A stretch of DNA of 33,143 nt, from positions 1 through 33,143 of the forward strand of contig CAZYEN010000004.1 of assembly GCA_964646465.1 (NCBI GenBank). The letters run 5' to 3'. Below the pieces are notes generated by a model that saw only the letters and a program-made list of their open reading frames with translations, searched no databases and was not told where the DNA came from. Each line of letters opens with the position of its first letter. Positions within the stretch are counted from its first letter, which is position 1. The position numbers and the translations under genes are program-made. This stretch comes from CALRBF01 sp964646465 (lineage in GTDB: Bacteria > Patescibacteriota > Minisyncoccia > SW-4-49-11). Shown piece after piece: positions 1 through 7,206 of the stretch.

Positions 1-618
1 GCCAATATAAGTCAAACCACAGCAGCTAGCTATTGTACAACAGCAGGAGCAAGTCTTATTAGTAACGCAGAATGGATGATCATAGCAAGGAACATAGAAG
101 CACAAGGAGTAAACTGGACCGGAGGAACAGTAGGAAGCGGAGGCCTCTGGAGAGGCCATAGTGATAATAGTCCATCTAATGCCCTAGCAGCCAGTACAGA
201 TGACAATCAAGGTTATGAAGGAACAGGTAATACTAGCCCCAGCATAGAGAGAAGAACACATACCCTAAGCAATGGAGAGACAATCTGGGACTTAAGTGGA
301 AATGCATGGGAATGGACTTCTGATACTATCTCAGGCTTAAATAGACCAAATACTAATTCAGGTTTTTCATATCAAGAATGGACTTCTATTATTAACTTTG
401 GAAGTTTAAGCTATGATTTGACAAGACCTAGTAATACAGCTTGGAATACCACCCAGAATATGGGACAATATTATGCTGGGGATGTTTCTGGAACAATACT
501 TTCAGGATTAGTTCGTGGAGGAAGATATGCTTCAGATGGAGGATTATTTGCTATGTTTCTTGCTAATCAGCCAACAAATGTTACTAATAGCTTTGGCTTT
601 CGCTGTGTTGTTCGTTAA
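1..618 (+). CDS. SUMF1/FGE-sulfatase-domain surface protein, 5'-truncated by the window edge
   Basis: The reading frame is open from base 1, so the gene begins outside the window; 205 residues are visible before TAA. It shows the C-terminal half of a formylglycine-generating-enzyme-like (SUMF1) fold: an NAEWM segment, then GETIWDLSGNAWEWT (around residues 96-110), and the closing GFRCVVR. The phrase D-L-x-G-N-x-W-E-W-T and the final GFRC are hallmarks of this family. In known families the fold either oxidises a sulfatase cysteine or acts as a non-catalytic, often sugar- or surface-associated domain. CPR bacteria commonly carry the latter kind behind a pilin-like or signal N-terminus. I cannot see the N-terminus or judge whether catalytic cysteines exist, so a structural surface role is inference. 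Serine, threonine and asparagine richness fits an exported protein. Confidence 0.8.
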   Translation, partial: ANISQTTAASYCTTAGASLISNAEWMIIARNIEAQGVNWTGGTVGSGGLWRGHSDNSPSNALAASTDDNQGYEGTGNTSPSIERRTHTLSNGETIWDLSGNAWEWTSDTISGLNRPNTNSGFSYQEWTSIINFGSLSYDLTRPSNTAWNTTQNMGQYYAGDVSGTILSGLVRGGRYASDGGLFAMFLANQPTNVTNSFGFRCVVR

Positions 619-1015
619 GTGAATTTGAAATAAAAGACTAAACCTTAAAAAATAGCGGTTTACTATGGATTCCCATATTTCTCTTAGCTCTTAAAAAGTC
701 TTGATTTGATGTCTTTTTAATAAAATTCATGTCTATACATTAAATCAGGGTATCAATTTTTTAGGTTAGACATTGTATTTACATTTTAGTAAGATTAGAT
801 CTAAAACTTATTATATTATAAAACAAAAGTATAGATTATATATAAAGTAAAAGTATTATAAATGTATAACTTAGGATAAACTCGATCTTACTATTATATC
901 TTTATGGGGACTGATAAAATTTAAGGGGGGGCGTAAAAATATGGTATAGGAGAATACATTTTTATTGCCAATATGTACTCGTCTTATATAGACTCTAGTC
1001 AATTGTTACAAAATA
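619..1015. other. Gene-free AT-rich stretch
   Basis: About 400 bases between the SUMF1-domain gene and tRNA-Ser hold no convincing coding frame on either strand. A weak hairpin (AAACC / GGTTT, about 642-662) may terminate the SUMF1-domain transcript. A run of seven G lies at about 925-931, which is unusual in such AT-rich DNA. Otherwise I see only A/T-rich sequence, and then the tRNA promoter. Confidence 0.5.
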
Positions 1016-1024
1016 TGCTATAAT
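1016..1024 (+). promoter_or_regulatory. Extended -10 promoter of tRNA-Ser
   Basis: TGC-TATAAT is a perfect extended -10 element with the -10 hexamer at 1019-1024. A weak TAGTCA lies 17 nt upstream as a possible -35. The predicted start is about ten bases before the tRNA. Confidence 0.7.
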
Positions 1025-1041
1025 TAATTTAATACATAAAA

Positions 1042-1127
1042 GGAGAGTTCGCATAGTTGGTCTAGTGCGCACGCTTGGAAAGCGTGTATACCGCAAGGTA
1101 TCAAGAGTTCGAATCTCTTACTCTCCG
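1042..1127 (+). tRNA. tRNA-Ser (anticodon GGA)
   Basis: The acceptor arms GGAGAGT and ACTCTCC pair fully. The anticodon stem CACGC/GCGTG encloses the loop TTGGAAA, giving anticodon GGA. A long variable arm (about TACC-GCAA-GGTA) precedes the T arm GAGTTCGAATCTC, as expected of class II serine tRNAs. The 3' CCA is not encoded; the gene is followed by CAAAA. Confidence 0.95.
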
Positions 1128-1129
1128 CA

Positions 1130-1167
1130 AAATTAAAGGTTAGGATAAATATCCTAACCTTTAATTT
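1130..1167 (+). terminator. Long perfect hairpin after tRNA-Ser
   Basis: An 18-bp perfect inverted repeat (AAATTAAAGGTTAGGATA and its complement) with a 2-nt spacer starts 3 nt after the tRNA. The 3' arm ends in TTTAATTT, but no long T run follows. It probably terminates or stabilises the tRNA transcript. Confidence 0.65.
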
Positions 1168-1201
1168 ATATGGTTTAGTAAAAAAAGATTCGAAATCGGG
1201 A

Positions 1202-1249
1202 AGGGGTCGGGAAACGGTAGTTTCCCATGGTGGAAGTAGTGAAACCCCT
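1202..1249. repeat. Nested inverted repeat, function unknown
   Basis: The outer arms AGGGGT (1202-1207) and ACCCCT (1244-1249) enclose a perfect 7-bp hairpin GGGAAAC-ggta-GTTTCCC (1209-1226). The segment is G/C-richer than its surroundings and lies between tRNA-Ser and the end of the leftward MGMT-like gene. It could be a small structured RNA, a decayed repeat or part of a terminator. I could not match it to the REP-like family found further right. Confidence 0.35.
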
Positions 1250-1310
1250 CGCTTTCAAGGAGCAAATTCCATTTATGATGAGTTCGTAATATATTACTCT
1301 TTTCTTATCA

Positions 1311-1706
1311 CTAGTCTTTAACGTTTCTTAAATTCTCAATAAATTCAGGACCACAAGAAAGTTTTTTGGCCATTGAGCTCTTTGGATCTATTACTTTCCA
1401 AAAAGGAGCAATTGGGTCTTTGCCTTCTGCCATTAATTCTAGACTTCTTTCTGCTATTATCCTAGTAAATATACCACTAGTTACTGGGCAAGTAATATCT
1501 GCTTTAGCTTGTTTAGCAAGATCAATTCTCATTTGTGAGAGATCTCTATTCTCATTTTTCGGGATTGAGTTTATATAATCTGCTATTTTTTGAGGAGTTG
1601 AGATCAACATTAAATCACCAGCTTTCATGTCAGCAAAATTAGTGTCTAATCTTTTTATTTGCTCTTCTTTTTTAGATTCAAATTTTTGTTGCCAAGTTTT
1701 TGCCAT
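1311..1706 (-). CDS. MGMT/ATL-like DNA-binding-fold protein (putative)
   Basis: The product has 131 residues starting MAKTWQQKFESK. This ATG is preferred to one 36 nt upstream because family members, as I remember them, begin M(A)KxWxxK and the extra residues (VLYKYNVIIYS) look non-native. The protein resembles small proteins annotated 'MGMT family', related to O6-alkylguanine-DNA alkyltransferase or alkyltransferase-like proteins. Shared features are the K-Q-M-R-x-D-L-A-K helix, the TCPVTSGIF segment and the FWKVIDPKS segment. The PCHR active-site motif of true alkyltransferases is not present; the only comparable cysteine is in TCPVTSGIF. A DNA-binding or lesion-recognition role is therefore inference. 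The gene lies downstream of the ABC permease gene on the same strand but 80 nt away, with a possible own -10 (TATAAT) about 16-21 nt before the ATG. Confidence 0.5.
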   Translation of the reverse strand: MAKTWQQKFESKKEEQIKRLDTNFADMKAGDLMLISTPQKIADYINSIPKNENRDLSQMRIDLAKQAKADITCPVTSGIFTRIIAERSLELMAEGKDPIAPFWKVIDPKSSMAKKLSCGPEFIENLRNVKD

Positions 1707-1788
1707 ACTATAAATTATTACATTATATTTATATAATACCAATTTTAATCATTTTAGGCAATAAATAATCGTATAAGATTTTAGTATT

Positions 1789-3084
1789 TTATTTTATAAA
1801 TATGGTTTTAATATGTTTCCAAGATAATTTTTCTCCATATAAAAGTATTCCTATTTTATAGATTTTGGATGCAAATAAAATTGTTATAATTGATGTTAGT
1901 ATAAGAATTATCAAAGATAGTATTATTTCCCAGAGAGGAACATTAAATGGAATTCTAGCCATCATATTTATAGGAGATATGAATGGTATCATAGACAATA
2001 TAGCTGTTATATTTGAAGTAGGGTTATCAATAGTTACATTTAGACTAAAAATAGAAATTATAATTGGTAAAAAACCAAAGATTGATAAATTTTGAGCTTC
2101 TGACTCAGAATCAGTACTAGAGGCAATACATGCAAATATTCCAGCATATAATAGAAGTCCAAAAAATAGAAATCCTAAGAATATAATAAACAAAATAAAT
2201 ATATTTAAGTTCCCAGTAATTACTTGCAATTCACTCCAAATCACACTCATACTTCCTAATTCATCACTAGGAGGTATATTAGAAGCAACGGATCCTAATA
2301 TAGGAGATATTATGAATGCTAGTATTGGTATAGATATTAATGATAATATAACCCAAAGCAATATCTGAGTTAATCCCACAGCCAAGACTCCAAAAATTTT
2401 ACCGAATAAAAGACTAGAGGTATTCATAGATGATAATAATACTTCTACAATACGATTTTTTTTCTCCTCCTGCACACTGCTCATAATTTTGGAGCTATAA
2501 AATAGTATTAGGAAATACATTAATGAGGCTATTCCATAAGCTAAGATAAATGATTGAAAGGATGATGTTTTTTCAGAATCAAGTGTACTAAATTCTGGTG
2601 ATATTTCTTTATTGATTCTCTCTGCTTTTTCTGTAGGTATTTGTTCTTTTTGAATACGAATATCTTGCATTATTTGAATTATAAAATCTGAAATTAAAAT
2701 TTCTTGTGAGAATCCTAAAGCCTGTTTTGATAAAATAGATACATCATAATCATTGTTTTCTGGATTTATGCTGTTAAAGTCAGCCAAAACATCTAAAGTA
2801 TCTGAATTTCTCAATTTATTTTTAGCTTCTTCTGCTGTTTCAAAACTTAATTCAATAGATATATTATCATTAGTAAATTTTGTTATTTCATAATTTCTAA
2901 AAAATTCATCTGATCCTATGATTAAAATATTAGCTGTTGGATCTTTTTCTAAAACAGATAATATAATCGGTACAAAAAAAATTCCAACAAATATCAAGGG
3001 TCCAGCTATAGTTGCTATCCAAAACCATTTATTGTTTATACTGGCTAAATATTCTCTCTTAAATACAGTAGCAAATTTAATCAT
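1789..3084 (-). CDS. ABC-2 type transporter permease (NatB-like)
   Basis: This 431-residue membrane protein has one N-terminal helix (about residues 20-43), a soluble extracytoplasmic region of roughly 130 residues, then about five to six hydrophobic helices in the C-terminal half. That is the layout of ABC-2 / NatB permeases. The start MIKFATVFKREYLASINNKWF is typical of the family: a short cytoplasmic segment with a KREY-like motif just before helix 1. VQEEKKNRIVEVLLSS before the later helices is the conserved ABC-2 segment. It begins 4 nt after the ATPase gene ends, so the two are co-translated partners. NatAB-type pumps export sodium or drugs; the substrate here cannot be told from sequence. 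Confidence 0.88.
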   Translation of the reverse strand: MIKFATVFKREYLASINNKWFWIATIAGPLIFVGIFFVPIILSVLEKDPTANILIIGSDEFFRNYEITKFTNDNISIELSFETAEEAKNKLRNSDTLDVLADFNSINPENNDYDVSILSKQALGFSQEILISDFIIQIMQDIRIQKEQIPTEKAERINKEISPEFSTLDSEKTSSFQSFILAYGIASLMYFLILFYSSKIMSSVQEEKKNRIVEVLLSSMNTSSLLFGKIFGVLAVGLTQILLWVILSLISIPILAFIISPILGSVASNIPPSDELGSMSVIWSELQVITGNLNIFILFIIFLGFLFFGLLLYAGIFACIASSTDSESEAQNLSIFGFLPIIISIFSLNVTIDNPTSNITAILSMIPFISPINMMARIPFNVPLWEIILSLIILILTSIITILFASKIYKIGILLYGEKLSWKHIKTIFIK

Positions 3085-3088
3085 ATTT

Positions 3089-3982
3089 TTATATGTTATT
3101 ATTCTCTTCTACTACTTTTACAAATATATCCTCCATAGTTGGTAAAATTTCTCGAAACTCTAGGACATCATACTTAGATAAAGATTCTTTAAGAAAAGAT
3201 GTTACTTCATTTCTATTTTCATTTTGAAATATTATCGTATTATCTGTTTTTGAGATAATTTCCCCAGGTATTTTATCTGGTAAACTGTCTCTAACTTTGA
3301 GAAAATAAGTTTGATTACGATAAGATAGTTTTATCTCTTCAATATTTCCATATAAAACTTCTTGCCCATGATTAATCAGAATAATATTTTGACATAATTC
3401 TTCTACTTGCTCCATCCTATGAGTTGAGAAAATAATAGTTTTTCCATTTTGGGCTAATTCTAGCATCAATTCTTTTAGTACTCTAGAGTTCACAGGATCA
3501 AGTCCACTAAAAGGCTCATCAAAAATTATAAGGTCAGGATTATGGATAATTGTAGATATAATCTGAACTTTTTGTTGCATTCCTTTAGAAATTTGTTCTA
3601 TTCTTTTATTTCTATCTTCATATATACCAAACTTTTTCAAATACTGTTCTATATTATTTAATAATTCTTTCGATTTATAGATGCCTTTGATTTCGGCAAA
3701 ATATAATATAATATCAGTTATTTTCATTTTAGGATAAAGCCCGTGCTCTTCTGGTAAATAACCTATAAGACTGGAATTATCTATTGATATCTGTGAACCT
3801 TGCCAGGTTATGCTTCCAGAATCATATGCATATATACCAGTGATCATTCTAAGTAATGTAGTTTTACCAGCTCCATTTGGTCCTAATAGTCCAAATATAC
3901 CACCTTGTTTTATTGTAAATGAAATATCTTTTGTAACATTATAATCTCCAAAATACTTATTAATTTTTGATACTATAAGCAT
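3089..3982 (-). CDS. ABC transporter ATP-binding protein (NatA-like)
   Basis: The 297-residue nucleotide-binding subunit has Walker A GPNGAGKTT (34-42), the Q-loop region around GYLPEEHG (73-80), signature SKGMQQK (131-137) in place of LSGGQ, Walker B LIIFDEP (150-156) and the switch histidine H187 in STHRME. SKGM is a usual variant in ABC-2 and drug/sodium exporters. A C-terminal extension of about 80 residues corresponds to the DUF4162 region of NatA-like ATPases. It lies between sppA (11 nt upstream) and the permease (4 nt downstream), so all three form one leftward operon. Transport substrate unknown. Confidence 0.92.
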   Translation of the reverse strand: MLIVSKINKYFGDYNVTKDISFTIKQGGIFGLLGPNGAGKTTLLRMITGIYAYDSGSITWQGSQISIDNSSLIGYLPEEHGLYPKMKITDIILYFAEIKGIYKSKELLNNIEQYLKKFGIYEDRNKRIEQISKGMQQKVQIISTIIHNPDLIIFDEPFSGLDPVNSRVLKELMLELAQNGKTIIFSTHRMEQVEELCQNIILINHGQEVLYGNIEEIKLSYRNQTYFLKVRDSLPDKIPGEIISKTDNTIIFQNENRNEVTSFLKESLSKYDVLEFREILPTMEDIFVKVVEENNNI

Positions 3983-3993
3983 ATAATTAATCC

Positions 3994-5139
3994 CTACTCC
4001 TTACAAATACCAGTTCGGATTTGATTTATATCTCCGTATAATAATAGGGGAGTATTAGATTGGCAAAAAGAAGTGTGTGATAGGGATAACTTAGCTTTAT
4101 CTTTATAGAAAATTGGGCCAAGCAATACATCTAATAGTCCGCCGGTGTATTCTGTTATATTTGCAACTTGAATAGTATTGCCTTGCCCAATTTCTTGTTG
4201 CATTAATTCTATAGCAAAGTCCTCATTCCCGACTTTGTCAACTAGACCATATTTAGTAGCTTCAGGACTATTAGCTAAAAATACTCTAGCTCCCATTTCA
4301 TTCTTAATTATATCCTCTGAGATATTATTATATTTGCTGATATGAGTGACAAAGGTATTGTATAGTGCATCCACATCTGGATTAATACATTCTTTGATAA
4401 ATTCATCAGAAATATTAAGCTGATTGTCTGGTTGTTTACATTTTCCTCTATAAATTGGAGTGAAGTCAACGTTTCCACTAATTGAAGCTCCTAATAATCC
4501 TTCAGAATAGGAATTAACATTACTAAATTTAGGTGCATAACCTCCAGCCACTCCTATGCTACCGACTATGGCTGTGGGGTTAGCAATGATGGTAGCGGCT
4601 GGAGCAGATACCCAAGATCCTCCAGAGGCTGATAATTCGTTTACGAATACATATACCTTTTTATTGGTTTTATTTTGATAAGCCTCAATAGCATCTGCGA
4701 TATTGGCTGATGCCCCAATTTCACCTCCTGGGGTAGTAAGGTCAATTAATACAGCTTTTATATCTTCATCTTTAGCTAACTGGTCTAATTTATCTGCTAC
4801 ATATCTTCCATAAATCATCTCTGGGGAGATAAAAGAAAGAGGGCTACTTGTGTCTAGGCTATTAGAAATTGGGCCATTTAATTCTAATCTAGCTACTTTA
4901 ATATCTGAGTCTTCATCTCCTTTATAGTATTCATAAATCAAATCTCCAGTTTCAGCAGAACCTTCTCCCATTCCTAAGAAATCATTAGCTACAGATTGTA
5001 TGCTAATTATAATCCAAATTGCAAATAAGATAATAGTAGTCAGAATAATAAACCAAGCGGAGGTTAGAAATTTAGGAAATCGTCTTTTTTTAATTGGAGT
5101 AGGAGTAGGTATATTGGAGACGGGCTGAGAATTTTCCAT
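3994..5139 (-). CDS. sppA: Signal peptide peptidase SppA-like S49 protease
   Basis: The 381-residue protein has a short cytoplasmic proline-rich N-terminus, one membrane helix (about 25-48) and an S49 peptidase domain. Recognisable parts are LIDLTTPGGEI (131-141), the nucleophile region SASGGSWVSAPA with Ser172, and ANPTAIVGSIGV (186-197). In SppA enzymes the second catalytic residue is a lysine roughly 50 residues after the serine, in an IKSGxxKD-like segment. Here that place reads SISGNVDFTPIYRGKCK, so the lysine is displaced (K233 or K235 are candidates) or lost. The family degrades remnant signal peptides at the membrane. It is the first gene of the operon with the ABC pair. Confidence 0.85.
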   Translation of the reverse strand: MENSQPVSNIPTPTPIKKRRFPKFLTSAWFIILTTIILFAIWIIISIQSVANDFLGMGEGSAETGDLIYEYYKGDEDSDIKVARLELNGPISNSLDTSSPLSFISPEMIYGRYVADKLDQLAKDEDIKAVLIDLTTPGGEIGASANIADAIEAYQNKTNKKVYVFVNELSASGGSWVSAPAATIIANPTAIVGSIGVAGGYAPKFSNVNSYSEGLLGASISGNVDFTPIYRGKCKQPDNQLNISDEFIKECINPDVDALYNTFVTHISKYNNISEDIIKNEMGARVFLANSPEATKYGLVDKVGNEDFAIELMQQEIGQGNTIQVANITEYTGGLLDVLLGPIFYKDKAKLSLSHTSFCQSNTPLLLYGDINQIRTGICKE

Positions 5140-5169
5140 ATTTTATTGTGTTTAATATTTATAGATATA

Positions 5170-5198
5170 ATTATAACATAGTTATTAAAAAGAAATAA
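5170..5198 (-). promoter_or_regulatory. Promoter of the sppA-ABC operon
   Basis: On the minus strand, TGT-TATAAT (5178-5170) is a perfect extended -10 about 30 nt before the sppA ATG. A weak TTATTT sits at -35 (5198-5193). Confidence 0.6.
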
Positions 5199-5221
5199 GG
5201 CTTACACAAAGTGTGCAGCCT
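5198..5221. promoter_or_regulatory. Imperfect palindrome in the divergent region (possible operator)
   Basis: AGGCT-t-ACAC-aaa-GTGT-gc-AGCCT forms a dyad that touches the -35 region of the sppA promoter. It could be an operator or a structured leader element. No known regulator can be assigned. Confidence 0.3.
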
Positions 5222-5350
5222 AGAAAGTTGGTAGTGGCAGATAGCCATAGAGGACGGGGATATTGATTGACGATTGAATTTTTAGTAAAGTATAGATTTG
5301 ACTATCTGTAATTTGATTATAAATTTATATCAAAATTTTGTCAAATGAAG

Positions 5351-5359
5351 TTATCCACA
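5351..5359 (+). other. Single consensus DnaA box
   Basis: TTATCCACA matches the consensus DnaA-binding 9-mer exactly. Only one perfect copy is visible in the 290-nt gap between sppA and the next gene, and no dnaA, dnaN or rpmH is nearby. An origin is therefore not supported. Confidence 0.35.
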
Positions 5360-5431
5360 TTTTGTGAAATACCTTATTCTTGACTTGCTACGGTAAATAA
5401 TATAAGTTATAGGTATATTCCCATTGACATT

Positions 5432-5761
5432 ATGACTATTCATCCTGATATGTTTCCAGTCGTAAATCCAGATAGAATAACGATATTTAGCAGAGCCAAA
5501 GAATTTGCCAATCAACAGGAAGATTGGGGAGAAATTAAGAAAAGCATATATATTGCTACAATAGTACATTTATCTGGTATGGGACATGAAGATTCTTATA
5601 AATTATTCCCAGAGACATTCCAACCATTTAGCTCCTTTATGACTAATTTTTTTAATTTTTATTCTCTTAATCAAACTGATTATATTCACGGTAGTATGGA
5701 TTATGACGAGGCACACTCACTTATAATCAACTATCCAGAATTTCAAGCTATTGACTCCTGA
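5432..5761 (+). CDS. Hypothetical protein, 109 aa
   Basis: I do not recognise this soluble protein of 109 residues. It starts MTIHPDMFPVVNPDRITIF, has no signal peptide and no membrane helix, and is rich in aromatic residues (FSSFMTNFFNFYSLNQTDY). Support for it being real: codon use like its neighbours, a possible upstream promoter (TTGACT at 5380-5385 with TATAAG at 5401-5406), and a strong terminator starting 17 nt after its TGA stop. The gene is a single unit between the divergent sppA operon and the pirin gene. Confidence 0.65.
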   Translation: MTIHPDMFPVVNPDRITIFSRAKEFANQQEDWGEIKKSIYIATIVHLSGMGHEDSYKLFPETFQPFSSFMTNFFNFYSLNQTDYIHGSMDYDEAHSLIINYPEFQAIDS

Positions 5762-5777
5762 ACCCCAAAAAGATAAA

Positions 5778-5807
5778 GGGCTCTCCACTGTGGCAGAGCT
5801 CTTTTTT
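5778..5807 (+). terminator. Rho-independent terminator after the 109-aa gene
   Basis: GGGCTCT and AGAGCTC pair (one G-T), with an additional CCA/TGG inside, followed by a run of T. It directly precedes the pirin promoter. Confidence 0.85.
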
Positions 5808-5810
5808 CTA

Positions 5811-5819
5811 TGATATAAT
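5811..5819 (+). promoter_or_regulatory. Extended -10 promoter giving a leaderless pirin mRNA
   Basis: TGA-TATAAT ends 8 nt before the ATG at 5828, so transcription should begin at or next to the start codon. No -35 is apparent, because the upstream bases belong to the previous terminator. Confidence 0.65.
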
Positions 5820-5827
5820 AGACTTAT

Positions 5828-6547
5828 ATGCAATATATAATTCACACATCTAATTCTAGAGGTTCGGCTGATTATGGTTGGTTGAAGACTAATTATAGCT
5901 TTAGTTTTGCTGAGTATATGAATCCTGATAGGATGGGGTTTGGGGCTTTAAGAGTTCTGAATGACGATATGATTGCTGGAGGTAAAGGGTTCGGAGCTCA
6001 TCCACATAATAATATGGAAATTATAACGATTACTTTATCTGGTGGGTTAGAGCACAAAGACAATATGGGTAATATTGCTATCTCAAAACCAGGAGATGTA
6101 CAGGTTATGAGTGCTGGATCGGGAGTCTTTCATAGTGAATATAATGCTAATCTTGATACTGATTTAACATTATTGCAGATTTGGGTAATTCCAAATAAAA
6201 TGAATGTAGTCCCAAGATATGAGCATAAATATTTTGATATTAATAAAAATACTTATAACTTTACTCAGATTATATCTCCAATAAATAGTGGTGAAGAGGG
6301 GATTGGAATTTATCAGGAGGCTTGGTTTAATCGTGCTATTTTAGAAAAAGACAGAAAACTAGAATATAATTTACATAATTCAATTAATGGAGTTTATGTC
6401 TTTGTAATCTCTGGGGAAATTACAATCAATAATATTATTAAATTAAATACGAGAGATGCATTAAGTATTTGGGATATAAACGAGCGATTGAATATTGTAG
6501 CAGAACAAGATGCTGATTTCCTTTTTATGGAAGTGCCTATTAGATAA
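5828..6547 (+). CDS. Pirin family protein (YhaK-like bicupin)
   Basis: The 239-residue product has the pirin N-terminal cupin: FAEYMNPDRMGFGALRVLNDD, then the metal-site motif HPHNNME (58-64) and VMSAGSGVFHSEYN (94-107). The expected iron ligands H58, H60, H102 and E104 are all present. The C-terminal half (about 130-239) forms the second, metal-free cupin. Length matches YhaK-type pirins (about 230 residues). Some pirins act as quercetin dioxygenases and others as redox-sensitive regulators, so the cellular role here is open. It is monocistronic, between a terminator and the next promoter. Confidence 0.9.
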   Translation: MQYIIHTSNSRGSADYGWLKTNYSFSFAEYMNPDRMGFGALRVLNDDMIAGGKGFGAHPHNNMEIITITLSGGLEHKDNMGNIAISKPGDVQVMSAGSGVFHSEYNANLDTDLTLLQIWVIPNKMNVVPRYEHKYFDINKNTYNFTQIISPINSGEEGIGIYQEAWFNRAILEKDRKLEYNLHNSINGVYVFVISGEITINNIIKLNTRDALSIWDINERLNIVAEQDADFLFMEVPIR

Positions 6548-6557
6548 ATGACTTCTC

Positions 6558-6586
6558 TTGTATTATTTTGCTTTTAGCTATATAAT
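6558..6586 (+). promoter_or_regulatory. Promoter of lemA-htpX-pyk
   Basis: TTGTAT (6558-6563), 17 nt, then TATAAT (6581-6586). The predicted leader to the lemA ATG is about 33 nt and carries no Shine-Dalgarno sequence. Confidence 0.7.
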
Positions 6587-6626
6587 TATTCTAGACCTTT
6601 ATCAGTATTAATTTAATATAAAATAT

Positions 6627-7184
6627 ATGGGAATGTTAACAATTTGGATCTTTGTAGGAGTGGTAGCTGTCTTAGCTATTTATGGTATTGCAGTATATAA
6701 TAGTTTAGTTGGTTTGAGACAGAAGGTTTCTGAAGCCTGGTCAGATATTGATGTACAATTAAAGCGAAGATATGACCTTATTCCTAATTTGGTAGAAACT
6801 GTAAAGGGGTATGCTACTCATGAGTCTACTGTATTTGAGAATGTGACTAAAGCTCGTAATCAAGCTATTGGAGCTCATGGATTACAAGAGCAGGCGGAAG
6901 CTGAGAATATGCTGTCTGGTACCTTGAAAAGTTTATTTGCTGTATCTGAGAACTATCCAGAACTTAAAGCTAATGAAAATTTTGTTGAGCTACAAAGAGA
7001 ACTTAGTGATACTGAGAACAAAATCCAAGCTTCAAGAAGATTTTATAATAGTGTGGTTATGTCTCTTAATACTAAGATTGAGAGCTTTCCTGATAGTATA
7101 GTTGCTTCTATTGGGAAGTTTGAGAAAAATGAATACTTTGAAATCGCAGAAGCTGAAAAAGAGAATGTCAAAGTTTCATTCTAA
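6627..7184 (+). CDS. lemA: LemA family membrane protein
   Basis: The 185-residue protein has an N-terminal membrane helix (about 4-24) followed by the helical LemA domain. Characteristic parts are YNSLVGLRQKVSEAWSDIDVQLKRRYDLIPNLVETVKGY and the later YPELKANENFVELQRELSDTENKI and ARRFYN-like SRRFYNSVV segments. The family is widespread; its biochemical role is not firmly settled. It is very often encoded next to HtpX, as here (22 nt apart), which suggests a role in envelope protein quality control. The start ATG is preceded by AAAATAT only. Confidence 0.93.
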   Translation: MGMLTIWIFVGVVAVLAIYGIAVYNSLVGLRQKVSEAWSDIDVQLKRRYDLIPNLVETVKGYATHESTVFENVTKARNQAIGAHGLQEQAEAENMLSGTLKSLFAVSENYPELKANENFVELQRELSDTENKIQASRRFYNSVVMSLNTKIESFPDSIVASIGKFEKNEYFEIAEAEKENVKVSF

Positions 7185-7206
7185 GTAAACTGTTAAATTA
7201 TAAAAT

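Noticed and set aside
1170..1200. Phage or element attachment site at tRNA-Ser
   Set aside because: A short TTCGAATCT-like match to the T arm appears downstream in inverted form, but it is only 9 nt and no integrase or second tRNA end is adjacent.
5340..5430. Replication origin
   Set aside because: There is only one perfect DnaA box and no dnaA, dnaN, rpmH or DnaA-box cluster in the neighbourhood.
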